A stretch of DNA of 64,000 nucleotides from Mesorhizobium qingshengii (GCF_900103325.1 NZ_FMXM01000011.1:1-64000); one strand, 5' to 3'; shown: positions 45,683 through 53,625, counted from the first letter of the stretch. The notes: a model not told the origin generated them from the sequence alone. Translations and numbers: made by a program.

Positions 45683-46561
45683 ATGGAATCCCGACCCCCC
45701 ACTCAGTCCGCTGAAGACAGCCGCCGACGTGAGCTCGGCGCTTTCCTGCGTTCGCGCCGTGAAAGGCTGACGCCTTCGGCCACGGGCATCGCCACCGGAT
45801 TGCGGCGGCGCACGCCCGGGCTTCGGCGCGAGGAGGTGGCGATGATCGCCGGCGTCGGCACCACTTGGTACACATGGCTGGAGCAGGGGCGGGACGTCAG
45901 GCCCTCCGCGGAAGTGCTGACGGCCCTCGGCGAGGCATTGCGCCTCGACGCCGCGGAAAAACAGCATCTGTTCATTCTCGCCGGCCGCCAGCAGCCGGAG
46001 CGTCGTGCCGTGGCGCCGGAAAAGGTCGATGGCCCCTTGCTGCACATGCTGCAAAGCCTCGTCCTGCAGCCAGCCTATGTGATCGGCCGGCGCTGGGATG
46101 TTCTGGCCTGGAACCCGGCGGCGGTGGCGGTGTTCGGCGACTATGGTCTGCTGGAGGAGGACGCCCGCAACATCGTCCACATGGTGTTCACCAGTCCGCA
46201 CCACCGGCGCCTGCTGGTCGACTGGGAGCAACTGGCGCGCAGCGTGCTGGCCTCGTTCCGGGCCGCAAGCGCCAGATATGTCGGCGATCCGGATTTCGAG
46301 CGGCTGATCGAGTTGATGACGCGATCAAGCCCGGAGTTCCGCAGTTGGTGGCCGCAGCGCGACGTCGCGCGCCGATTGTCGGGGGTGAAGCATGTGCGGC
46401 ACCCGATCGCTGGCGCGATGACGTTCGAGCATATGAGCTTTTCGATCGACGACGGCTCCGATATGAAGCTGATCGCCTACATGCCGCTTGCCGAGCAGAA
46501 CTCGGTCGCCAAGCTGCAGACATTGCTGGACGCACTGCCGGCCGAGCGGCGCAGCGCGTGA
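45683..46561 (+). CDS. XRE family regulator with MmyB-like ligand domain
   Basis: A 292-residue DNA-binding protein. The N-terminal helix-turn-helix spans about residues 15-75 (Leu-Arg-Arg-Glu-Glu-Val-Ala, Gly-Thr-Thr-Trp-Tyr-Thr-Trp-Leu-Glu-Gln-Gly-Arg). The rest is the MmyB-like ligand-binding domain (Trp-Asp-Val-Leu-Ala-Trp-Asn near 140; His-Pro-Ile-Ala-Gly near 240), which in relatives binds a fatty-acid-like ligand. It sits divergently next to two SDR genes, a common arrangement for such regulators. Confidence 0.9.
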   Translation: MESRPPTQSAEDSRRRELGAFLRSRRERLTPSATGIATGLRRRTPGLRREEVAMIAGVGTTWYTWLEQGRDVRPSAEVLTALGEALRLDAAEKQHLFILAGRQQPERRAVAPEKVDGPLLHMLQSLVLQPAYVIGRRWDVLAWNPAAVAVFGDYGLLEEDARNIVHMVFTSPHHRRLLVDWEQLARSVLASFRAASARYVGDPDFERLIELMTRSSPEFRSWWPQRDVARRLSGVKHVRHPIAGAMTFEHMSFSIDDGSDMKLIAYMPLAEQNSVAKLQTLLDALPAERRSA

Positions 46562-46578
46562 GCCCCGCCGGACAGGGG

Positions 46579-47214
46579 TCAGCTTTTCGGCTTCAGCCCC
46601 TCGAGGAACAATTGCTCCAGGAAGCGGGCGGCGTCCTCGAAACGGCCGTCGCCGCCACGGTTCGGCCCAAGCACGGCGCGGACCTGGACGTCGAAATCGG
46701 CATAGTGCTGGGTCGTCGCCCAGATCGAGAAGATCAGGTGCCACGGGTCGGTCCTGGCAATCTTGCCGGCGCGCATCCAGCCCTTGATGACGGCTGCCTT
46801 CTCGTCGACCAGCGTTTTCAGCTCGCCGGCCAGCAGCGGCATGATGCGCGGCGCCCCTTGCAGGATCTCATTGGCGAACAGCCGGCTCTCGCGTGGAAAA
46901 TCGCGTGCCATTTCCAGCTTGCGCCTGATGTAGCTGCGCAATTCGGTCAGCGGATCGCCGATGTCGTCCAGCTCGCGCAGCGGCGCCAGCCAGGTATCGA
47001 GCAGCCGCTGCATCAGCGCCTCGTGGATGTCCTCCTTGCGGCGGAAGTAGTAGAGCAGGTTCGGCTTCGACATGCCGGCGGCTTCGGCGATCTGGTCGAT
47101 GGTCGAGCCGCGAAAGCCATGGGTCGAGAACACCTCAAGCGCCGCCTCGAGTATGAGTTCACGCTTTTCCTGCTGGATGCGGGTGCGGCGGGGAGCGTCC
47201 ATGCTGGTGTTCAC
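46579..47214 (-). CDS. rutR: TetR family regulator RutR (pyrimidine catabolism)
   Basis: A 211-residue regulator. The N-terminal helix-turn-helix covers about residues 15-60 (Leu-Leu-Tyr-Tyr-Phe at 53-57). The C-terminal part is strikingly similar to E. coli RutR: Trp-Leu-Ala-Pro-Leu, Asp-Glu-Lys-Ala-Ala-Val-Ile-Lys-Gly-Trp, Asp-Pro-Trp-His-Leu-Ile-Phe-Ser-Ile-Trp-Ala and Thr-Gln-His-Tyr-Ala-Asp-Phe. RutR senses uracil or thymine. It is divergent from the beta-alanine aminotransferase gene, and RutR-box-like sites occur upstream of that gene and of preT. The GTG start has GAGGG 9 bases upstream; ATG at 47202 is the alternative. Confidence 0.9.
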   Translation of the reverse strand: MNTSMDAPRRTRIQQEKRELILEAALEVFSTHGFRGSTIDQIAEAAGMSKPNLLYYFRRKEDIHEALMQRLLDTWLAPLRELDDIGDPLTELRSYIRRKLEMARDFPRESRLFANEILQGAPRIMPLLAGELKTLVDEKAAVIKGWMRAGKIARTDPWHLIFSIWATTQHYADFDVQVRAVLGPNRGGDGRFEDAARFLEQLFLEGLKPKS

Positions 47215-47241
47215 CGTTGCGAGCCCTCGCGTTGACGGTCA

Positions 47242-47263
47242 TCTGGACCAATTCTCTGGACCA
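47242..47263. promoter_or_regulatory. Direct repeat in the rutR leader
   Basis: The nonamer TCTGGACCA occurs twice (47242-47250 and 47255-47263), 13 bp apart, just upstream of the rutR start. Its core resembles half of the RutR box. A candidate autoregulatory site, by eye only. Confidence 0.35.
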
Positions 47264-47347
47264 GTTTTTCCTTAGGCTGTGGAGCGCGCTTCCGATGCCG
47301 CATTTCCGCTAGTAATCCCTTGACCGCCGACAGGGCGGTGCTAACGT

Positions 47348-47363
47348 TTGTCCAATCGGTCAA
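47348..47363 (+). promoter_or_regulatory. RutR-box-like palindrome upstream of the aminotransferase gene
   Basis: TTGTCCA-AT-CGGTCAA matches 12 of 14 fixed positions of the E. coli RutR box TTGACCAnnTGGTCAA. It lies between rutR and the aminotransferase gene, 93 bases before the latter's ATG, so both genes could be controlled from it. Confidence 0.6.
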
Positions 47364-47456
47364 AAATTTGCGTAGCATGAAAACGTCGCGAAGACCAACA
47401 GTTGGGAAGACCAAGCGTTAGGCGCACCGAAACAGTTACAAGGGGAAGTCTTGGTC

Positions 47457-48785
47457 ATGTCCAACCGGCTGAAAGTCACGCCGAACGATCTCAGCGCATT
47501 CTGGATGCCGTTCACGGCAAACCGGCAGTTCAAGCAGGCGCCACGCATGATGGTGTCCGCCAAGGATATGCATTACACTACGAGCGATGGCCGCAAGGTG
47601 CTGGACGGTACCGCTGGCCTGTGGTGCGTCAACGCCGGCCACTGCCGACCCAAGATCACCGAAGCGATCCAGCATCAGGCCGCCGAGCTCGACTATGCGC
47701 CGGCCTTCCAGATGGGCCATCCGATCGTGTTCGAACTGGCCAACCGCCTGGTCGATCTCGCGCCGAAAGGCATGGACCATGTGTTCTTCACCAATTCCGG
47801 CTCGGAATCGGTCGAGACCGCGCTGAAGATGGCGATCGCCTATCATCGCGCCAGGGGCGAGGGCGCGCGCACTCGCCTGATAGGCCGCGAGCGCGGCTAT
47901 CACGGCGTCAATTTCGGCGGCATCTCGGTGGGCGGCATCGTCACCAACCGCAAGATGTTCGGCACGCTGCTCGGCGGCGTCGACCACATGCCGCACACGC
48001 ATCTGCCGGAGAAGAACGCCTTCACCAAGGGTGTGCCGGAACATGGCGCGGAACTCGCCAACGAACTGGAGCGCATCGTCGCCCTGCATGACGCCTCGAC
48101 CATCGCCGCCGTCATCGTGGAGCCGGTCGCCGGCTCCACCGGCGTCATCCTGCCGCCCAAGGGTTACCTGCAGAAGCTGCGCGAGATCTGCACCAAGCAC
48201 GGCATCCTGTTGATCTTCGACGAGGTCATCACCGGCTTCGGCCGCCTCGGCACGCCATTCGCCGCCGACTATTTCGGCGTGACGCCCGACATCATGACAA
48301 CTGCCAAGGGCGTCTCCAACGGCGTCATCCCGATGGGCGCGGTGTTCGTGAAGAAGGAAATCCACGACGCCTTCATGACCGGCCCCGAGCACATGATCGA
48401 GTTCTTCCACGGCTACACCTATTCGGGCAATCCGATCGCCTGCGCGGCCGCGCTGGGCACGCTCGACACCTACAAGGAAGAGGGTTTGCTGACCCGTGGC
48501 GAGGAACTGGCGCCCTATTGGGAAGACGCGCTGCATTCGCTGAAGGGCGAGCCGAACGTCATCGATATCAGGAACATCGGCCTGATCGGCGCGATCGAGC
48601 TGGCGCCGATCGCCGGCCAGCCGACCAAGCGTGCCTTCTCGGCTTTCGTCAAGGCGTTCGAGCGCGGCGCGCTGATCCGCACCACCGGCGACATCATCGC
48701 GCTGTCGCCGCCACTGATCATCACCAAGGGCCAGATCAACGAACTGATCGACCATGTGCGTGATGTGCTGCGCTCGGTAGACTAG
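47457..48785 (+). CDS. Beta-alanine:pyruvate aminotransferase (class III, omega-amino acid)
   Basis: A 442-residue PLP enzyme of class III. The PLP lysine is about Lys284 in Thr-Thr-Ala-Lys-Gly-Val, preceded by Ile-Phe-Asp-Glu-Val-Ile-Thr-Gly. The N-terminal Phe-Trp-Met-Pro-Phe-Thr-Ala-Asn-Arg and Gly-Leu-Trp-Cys-Val-Asn-Ala-Gly-His match the omega-amino acid:pyruvate transaminase group. It would convert beta-alanine (from uracil) or beta-aminoisobutyrate (from thymine) with pyruvate to malonate semialdehyde and alanine. It is followed by the amidohydrolase and dihydropyrimidinase genes that make its substrate. ATG at 47457 chosen; TTG at 47451 lies closer to the AGGGGAAG site and is possible. 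Confidence 0.92.
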   Translation: MSNRLKVTPNDLSAFWMPFTANRQFKQAPRMMVSAKDMHYTTSDGRKVLDGTAGLWCVNAGHCRPKITEAIQHQAAELDYAPAFQMGHPIVFELANRLVDLAPKGMDHVFFTNSGSESVETALKMAIAYHRARGEGARTRLIGRERGYHGVNFGGISVGGIVTNRKMFGTLLGGVDHMPHTHLPEKNAFTKGVPEHGAELANELERIVALHDASTIAAVIVEPVAGSTGVILPPKGYLQKLREICTKHGILLIFDEVITGFGRLGTPFAADYFGVTPDIMTTAKGVSNGVIPMGAVFVKKEIHDAFMTGPEHMIEFFHGYTYSGNPIACAAALGTLDTYKEEGLLTRGEELAPYWEDALHSLKGEPNVIDIRNIGLIGAIELAPIAGQPTKRAFSAFVKAFERGALIRTTGDIIALSPPLIITKGQINELIDHVRDVLRSVD

Positions 48786-48795
48786 ATCTAGCTTG

Positions 48796-48833
48796 CCTGG
48801 ACGGGTGGCGGCGGGAATCGCCGCCCGCCCAGG
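48796..48833 (+). other. Intercistronic hairpin between aminotransferase and hyuC
   Basis: A perfect GGCGGCG-5-CGCCGCC stem (48807-48825) extended by CCTGG and CCAGG flanks, in the 70-base gap between two genes of the pyrimidine operon. No T-tract, so it more likely protects or processes the transcript than ends it. Confidence 0.5.
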
Positions 48834-48855
48834 ATATGAAATGGAAGGACTTTGA

Positions 48856-50106
48856 ATGGCCGCGCCCGGCGAGAATCTGCGAATCAATTCAGACCGTTTG
48901 TGGGATTCGATAATGGAAATGGCGAAGATCGGCCCCGGCATTGCCGGCGGCAACAATCGCCAGACCGTGACCGACGAGGACGGCGAGGGCCGGCATCTGT
49001 TCAAGCGCTGGTGCGATGCGGCAGGGCTCGAAATGGGCGTCGACGAAATGGGCACCATGTTCGCCCGTCGCGAAGGCACCGATCCCAGCCTGCCGCCGGT
49101 CTATGTCGGCAGCCATCTCGACACGCAGCCGACCGGCGGCAAGTATGACGGCGTGCTCGGCGTGCTCGGCGGGCTGGAAGTGGTGCGCTCGCTCAACGAT
49201 CTCGGCATCAAGACCAAGCACCCGATCGTCGTCACCAACTGGACCAACGAGGAAGGCGCGCGCTTTGCGCCTGCGATGATGGCGTCCGGCGTGTTCGCAG
49301 GCGTGCTCGACCAGGCCGATGTCTACGAACATGTCGACAAGGACGGCAAGAAGTTCGGCGAGGAACTGGAGCGCATTGGCTGGAAGGGCACCGAGAAGGT
49401 CGGCGACCGCAAGATCCACGCCTTTTTCGAACTGCATATCGAGCAGGGGCCGATCCTCGAGGACGAAGGCATCGACATCGGCGTCGTCACCCACGGCCAG
49501 GGGCTGAAATGGCTGCAGGTCACGCTGACCGGCAAGGAGGCGCACACAGGTTCGACACCGATGCCGAAGCGCCGCAATGCCGGGCTTGGCATGGCGCGGG
49601 TGATCGAACTGGTGCACGAGATCGCCATGGACTATCAGCCCGACGCCGTCGGCGCGGTTGGGCACATGGAGGTCTATCCGAACTCGCGCAACATCATCGC
49701 CGGCCGCACCGTCTTCACCATAGACATCCGCTCGCCCGAGAAGGAAGTGCTGGATGCGATGGACGGCCGCATCCGCGAAGGCATCGACACGATCTGCGAG
49801 GCGCTGGACATCCAGTACAAGATCGAGCAGGTCGGCCATTTTGATCCGGTCACCTTCGACAAGGGCTGCGTCAAGGCAATCCGCGATGCCGCCGAACGGC
49901 TGGGTTATACGCACCGCAACATCGTCTCCGGCGCCGGCCATGATGCCTGCTGGATCAACCGCGTCGCGCCGACCGCGATGGTGATGTGTCCCTGCGTCGA
50001 CGGGCTCAGCCACAACGAAGCGGAAGAGATCACAAAGGAATGGGCTTCGGCCGGCGCCGACGTGCTGTTCCATGCGGTGGTGGAGACTGCAGTCATCGTG
50101 GAGTGA
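48856..50106 (+). CDS. hyuC: N-carbamoyl-beta-alanine amidohydrolase (beta-ureidopropionase, HyuC type)
   Basis: A 416-residue zinc-dependent M20-family hydrolase. The metal ligands are readable: Gly-Ser-His-Leu-Asp-Thr near residue 86, Asn-Glu-Glu-Gly-Ala near 132, His-Ile-Glu-Gln-Gly-Pro near 196 and Ser-His-Asn-Glu-Ala near 391. It removes the carbamoyl group from N-carbamoyl-beta-alanine. The related allantoate amidohydrolase cannot be excluded from sequence alone, but the dihydropyrimidinase and beta-alanine aminotransferase genes on either side decide for pyrimidine breakdown. GGAAGGA lies about 5 bases before the ATG. Confidence 0.9.
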   Translation: MAAPGENLRINSDRLWDSIMEMAKIGPGIAGGNNRQTVTDEDGEGRHLFKRWCDAAGLEMGVDEMGTMFARREGTDPSLPPVYVGSHLDTQPTGGKYDGVLGVLGGLEVVRSLNDLGIKTKHPIVVTNWTNEEGARFAPAMMASGVFAGVLDQADVYEHVDKDGKKFGEELERIGWKGTEKVGDRKIHAFFELHIEQGPILEDEGIDIGVVTHGQGLKWLQVTLTGKEAHTGSTPMPKRRNAGLGMARVIELVHEIAMDYQPDAVGAVGHMEVYPNSRNIIAGRTVFTIDIRSPEKEVLDAMDGRIREGIDTICEALDIQYKIEQVGHFDPVTFDKGCVKAIRDAAERLGYTHRNIVSGAGHDACWINRVAPTAMVMCPCVDGLSHNEAEEITKEWASAGADVLFHAVVETAVIVE

Positions 50107-50171
50107 GCCTAGAAATCTGCATTCCAAACGCCGCTCGCAAAGAAGCGCGAAGAGAACAAGGGAACACAAAA

Positions 50172-51623
50172 ATGACCAAAGTCATCAAGAACGGCACCAT
50201 CGTCACCGCCGACCGCACCTGGAAGGCCGATGTGCTGTTCAGCCACGGCAAGATCGTCGCCATCGGCCCGGATCTGCATGGTGACCACGAGTTCGATGCC
50301 ACCGGCTGTTACATCATGCCGGGCGGCATCGACCCGCACACCCACCTCGAAATGCCGTTCATGGGCACCTACTCGGCCGATGATTTCGAATCCGGCACGC
50401 GGGCGGCGCTCGCCGGCGGCACCACGATGGTGGTCGATTTCTGCCTGCCGGCGCCGCAGCAGTCGCTACTCGAAGCCTTGCAGATGTGGGACAACAAGAC
50501 CTCGAAGGCGTCCTGCGACTACTCCTTCCACATGGCGATCACCTGGTGGGGCAAGCAGGTGTTCGACGAGATGGCCACTGTCGTCGACAAGGGCATCACC
50601 TCGTTCAAGCACTTCATGGCCTACAAGGGCGCGCTGATGGTGGACGACGACGAGATGTATGCGTCGTTCCAGCGCTGCGCCGACCTCGGCGCGCTGCCGC
50701 TGGTGCATGCCGAGAATGGCGACGTGGTCGCAGCCCTTTCACAGAAGCTGCTGGCCGCCGGCAACAATGGGCCGGAGGGACACGCCTATTCGCGTCCGCC
50801 GGAGGTGGAAGGCGAGGCGACCAACCGCGCCATCATGATCGCCGACATGGCCGGCGTGCCGCTCTATGTCGTGCATGTCTCCTGCGAGCAGAGCCATGAG
50901 GCCATCCGCCGGGCGCGCCAGAAGGGCATGCGGGTGTTCGGCGAACCGCTGATCCAGCACCTGACGCTGGATGAGAGCGAATATTTCAACAAGGATTGGG
51001 ACCATGCGGCGCGCCGCGTGATGAGCCCGCCCTTCCGCAACAAGTTGCATCAGGATTCGCTGTGGGCGGGCCTACAGGCGGGGTCGCTGCAGGTGGTGGC
51101 GACCGACCATTGCGCCTTCACCACCAGCCAAAAGCGCAACGGCGTCGGCGACTTCACCAAGATCCCCAACGGCACCGGTGGTCTGGAAGACCGTTTGCCG
51201 GTGCTGTGGACCACGGGCGTCAACACCGGCCGGCTGACGATGAACGAGTTCGTCGCGGTGACCTCGACCAACATCGCCAAGATCCTCAACATGTACCCGA
51301 AGAAGGGCGCCATCGTCGAAGGCGCGGATGCCGACATCATCGTCTGGGATCCGAAGCGCAAGAAGAAGATCACGGCCAAGAAGCAGCAGTCGGTGATCGA
51401 CTACAACGTCTTCGAAGGGTTCGAGGTGACCGGCCTGCCGCGCTTCGTCTTCTCGCGCGGCGAACTGTCGATCCAGGAAGCCGAGGTCAAGGCCAAGCCC
51501 GGCCATGGCGAATTCGTCGGCCGCGAACCGAATGCGGCGGTCAACCGCGCCCTGTCGACGTGGAAGGACATCACCGCGCCGCGCAAGGTGGAACGCACCG
51601 GCATTCCGGCGACCGGGGTTTGA
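50172..51623 (+). CDS. hydA: Dihydropyrimidinase (D-hydantoinase)
   Basis: A 483-residue amidohydrolase-superfamily enzyme that opens the dihydrouracil or dihydrothymine ring. It has the zinc motif Asp-Pro-His-Thr-His (His56, His58), the carbamylated lysine Lys152 in Phe-Met-Ala-Tyr-Lys-Gly, His residues in Leu-Val-His-Ala-Glu-Asn (near 180) and Val-Val-His-Val-Ser (near 236), and the Asp in Ala-Thr-Asp-His-Cys near 315. Its substrate comes from PreT/PreA and its product feeds HyuC. Translation of the following gene overlaps this stop by one base. Confidence 0.94.
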   Translation: MTKVIKNGTIVTADRTWKADVLFSHGKIVAIGPDLHGDHEFDATGCYIMPGGIDPHTHLEMPFMGTYSADDFESGTRAALAGGTTMVVDFCLPAPQQSLLEALQMWDNKTSKASCDYSFHMAITWWGKQVFDEMATVVDKGITSFKHFMAYKGALMVDDDEMYASFQRCADLGALPLVHAENGDVVAALSQKLLAAGNNGPEGHAYSRPPEVEGEATNRAIMIADMAGVPLYVVHVSCEQSHEAIRRARQKGMRVFGEPLIQHLTLDESEYFNKDWDHAARRVMSPPFRNKLHQDSLWAGLQAGSLQVVATDHCAFTTSQKRNGVGDFTKIPNGTGGLEDRLPVLWTTGVNTGRLTMNEFVAVTSTNIAKILNMYPKKGAIVEGADADIIVWDPKRKKKITAKKQQSVIDYNVFEGFEVTGLPRFVFSRGELSIQEAEVKAKPGHGEFVGREPNAAVNRALSTWKDITAPRKVERTGIPATGV

Positions 51624-52003
51624 TGGTGAGGCGCGCGGGGCTCTTTTCAGCCGCTCTTCTTGTCCTGGCCACCGGCCATACGTCGGCTGCCGGCATCGAT
51701 CTGTCCAAGCCCTATGGCAACAAGTCCGGCTGCATCAACAAGAACGGCCAGCAAGTCTATGCGGAGGACATGCTGCTGCTGAACGATACGGAATTCATCA
51801 CCGCGACCAGCGCCTGCACCTTTACCGAGAAGAAGACACAGGCTGACGGTTCGCTGGTGGTGAAGTCAATGTGCGAGGCGGAAGGCGAGGATGGTCAGTC
51901 GCCGATACAGTTCACCGTAAAGCGCAGCCCTAAGAACGCCAAGAAGCTGATGATTGCCGACGAGGACGGCACTGTCTACGGGGAAGTGTCCCGTTGCCGA
52001 TGA
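51623..52003 (+). CDS. Secreted hypothetical protein behind hydA, 126 aa
   Basis: A signal peptide (Arg-Arg, hydrophobic core, Ser-Ala-Ala cleavage near residue 22) leads to a mature protein of about 100 residues with four cysteines (Gly-Cys-Ile, Ala-Cys-Thr, Met-Cys-Glu and a final Arg-Cys-Arg), probably two disulfides. I recognise no family. Its start overlaps the hydA stop (TGATG), so it is translated with the pyrimidine operon; whether it works in that pathway is unknown. Confidence 0.75.
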   Translation: MVRRAGLFSAALLVLATGHTSAAGIDLSKPYGNKSGCINKNGQQVYAEDMLLLNDTEFITATSACTFTEKKTQADGSLVVKSMCEAEGEDGQSPIQFTVKRSPKNAKKLMIADEDGTVYGEVSRCR

Positions 52004-52026
52004 CGGCCTCTGCATCGATGCCGACT

Positions 52027-52431
52027 TCAGGCGACCAGCGCATCCAGATCCGGCAACAGGACGACGCTTTCCTGTTCGTTGGGATCGGTGCGGGAAATGA
52101 CGGCCGAGGCGGGAGCGCCGCTCAGATTGGCCGGCAGATGCGGCACGCCGGCGGGAATGTAGAAGAGATCACCTGCCTTGACGACGATATGATGCTCCAG
52201 CCGGTCGCCGTACCAGGTGTGGACTTCGCCGGAGAGCACGTAGATCGCCGTTTCATGGCTTTCGTGCATGTGCGCCTTGGCACGGGCGCCGGGCGGCATG
52301 GTGAGCATGTGCATGCAGATGCCGGAGGAGCCGACCGTTTCGGCGGCAATGCCGGCGAAATAGGTCAATCCCTGCTTGCCTTCATAAGAGCTTTCAGGGC
52401 GGATAAGATGACAAGTCGGTTTAGGCGACAT
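52027..52431 (-). CDS. Cupin domain protein
   Basis: A 134-residue single cupin barrel. Motif 1 (Ala-Lys-Ala-His-Met-His-Glu-Ser-His-Glu-Thr-Ala-Ile-Tyr) and motif 2 (Gly-Asp-Leu-Phe-Tyr-Ile-Pro-Ala-Gly-Val-Pro-His) supply the usual metal-binding His and Glu. Such small cupins can be sugar- or ureide-related enzymes or ligand sensors. It is divergent from the ABC importer and next to hydA, so a link to that pathway is possible. The ATG has GGAG 8 bases upstream. Confidence 0.85.
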   Translation of the reverse strand: MSPKPTCHLIRPESSYEGKQGLTYFAGIAAETVGSSGICMHMLTMPPGARAKAHMHESHETAIYVLSGEVHTWYGDRLEHHIVVKAGDLFYIPAGVPHLPANLSGAPASAVISRTDPNEQESVVLLPDLDALVA

Positions 52432-52561
52432 CGGGGAAACTCCGGGCGTCGATCGAGTGGGACAGGACCAATGGGACGGGGCGAGTGGAAAACAACATCG
52501 CGATAAAAGCAATCGGAATCCGGCCGGCGCCCCAGGGACGGGAACAGGCAGGCCGTAGCCG

Positions 52562-53353
52562 ATGACAGGGACTTCGCCAGCCGTCGTTGCGGCAAGCAGA
52601 CTCGGACTGACCTTCCAGACCAATGACGGGCCGGTGCAGGCGCTGTCCAATGTCGACCTGACCATCGGCAAGGGTGAGTTCGTCTCCTTCATCGGGCCTT
52701 CGGGCTGCGGCAAGACCACCTTGCTGCGCGTCATCGCCGATCTGGAGAAGCCGACCTCGGGGACGATCTCGGTCAACGGCATGACGCCGGAACAGGCGCG
52801 CGAGAAACGTGCCTATGGCTATGTCTTCCAGGCAGCGGCCCTGTTTCCATGGCGCACCATCGAGCGCAATGTGGGGCTGCCGCTCGAGATCATGGGCCTG
52901 TCCAAGGCTGAGCAGGCGGAGCGCATCAAGCGCACGCTCGACCTCGTCAACCTGTCCGGCTTCGAGAAGAAATATCCCTGGCAGCTGTCGGGCGGCATGC
53001 AGCAGCGCGCCTCGATCGCCCGCGCGCTGGCCTTCGACGCCGACCTTCTGCTGATGGACGAGCCGTTTGGCGCTCTGGACGAGATCGTGCGCGACCATCT
53101 CAACGAGCAATTGCTGGAACTGTGGGGTCGAACGAACAAGACCATCTGCTTCGTCACCCACTCCATTCCCGAAGCCGTCTATCTGTCGACGCGGATCGTC
53201 GTCATGTCACCGCGGCCGGGCCGGGTCAGCGACATCATCGAATCGACGCTGCCGAAGGAGCGGCCGCTCGACATCCGCGAGACGCCGGAGTTCCTGGCGA
53301 TCGCGGCCCGGGTTCGTGACGGGCTCCGGGCAGGGCACAGCTATGACGATTGA
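52562..53353 (+). CDS. ABC transporter ATP-binding protein (NitT/TauT family)
   Basis: A 263-residue ATPase with Walker A Gly-Pro-Ser-Gly-Cys-Gly-Lys-Thr-Thr near residue 45, signature Leu-Ser-Gly-Gly-Met-Gln-Gln-Arg near 143 and Walker B Leu-Leu-Met-Asp-Glu-Pro near 163; the Phe-Gly-Ala-Leu-Asp after Walker B is typical of the nitrate/taurine/sulfonate group. It powers the two permeases downstream. Located between hydA and the permeases, so the importer is a candidate carrier of pyrimidines or their breakdown products (inference). Confidence 0.92.
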   Translation: MTGTSPAVVAASRLGLTFQTNDGPVQALSNVDLTIGKGEFVSFIGPSGCGKTTLLRVIADLEKPTSGTISVNGMTPEQAREKRAYGYVFQAAALFPWRTIERNVGLPLEIMGLSKAEQAERIKRTLDLVNLSGFEKKYPWQLSGGMQQRASIARALAFDADLLLMDEPFGALDEIVRDHLNEQLLELWGRTNKTICFVTHSIPEAVYLSTRIVVMSPRPGRVSDIIESTLPKERPLDIRETPEFLAIAARVRDGLRAGHSYDD

Positions 53354-53382
53354 GGCGGTGAGCAAGCGAGCGGCCAGCCACG

Positions 53383-53592
53383 CCTTCGTCATCCTAGGGC
53401 GGAGCAGGCGCGAAGCGGCCTGCGTAGACCCTAGGATCCATGCCGTGACGCCGGCCGAAGGATGCAGGCGGTTCAGAATGTCTGCGCGGCAAGCGATGTT
53501 CCGTACCGTTGCGGAGCGGGAAGGTAACGGCATGGATCCTAGGGTCTGCGCCGCGTCGCTTCGCTCCTTGCTTCGCCCTAGGATGACGAAGG
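53383..53592. repeat. Palindromic intergenic element: two inverted ~67-bp arms around a 74-bp centre
   Basis: The left arm (53383-53449) and right arm (53524-53592) are inverted copies of each other, differing at only a few positions, each carrying two CCTAGG-type stretches (CCTAGGGC and CCCTAGGATCC). The element fills most of the 288-base gap between the ATPase and permease genes. It encodes no transposase and I see no target-site duplication, so it is a non-autonomous repeat (MITE- or REP-like). Similar CCTAGG repeats are, from memory, widespread in mesorhizobial genomes. As RNA it would form a very large hairpin inside this operon. Confidence 0.8.
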
Positions 53593-53607
53593 ATGGGTAT
53601 AGCCGCT

Positions 53608-53625
53608 CTCTCCCGTTGCGGAGAG
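53608..53625 (+). other. Small hairpin next to the permease ribosome binding site
   Basis: CTCTCC, six bases, GGAGAG: a 6-bp stem whose right arm runs into the purine-rich G-tract that serves as ribosome binding site for the permease gene at 53642. It could modulate its translation; weak evidence. Confidence 0.35.

Noticed and set aside
50996..51622. Extended start for the small secreted protein
   Set aside because: Would overlap hydA for 600 bases in another frame; the ATG at 51623 gives a good signal peptide.
52432..52561. Possible RutR box between the cupin and the ABC importer
   Set aside because: The best site I can align matches about 8 of 14 fixed positions, no better than chance in GC-rich DNA.
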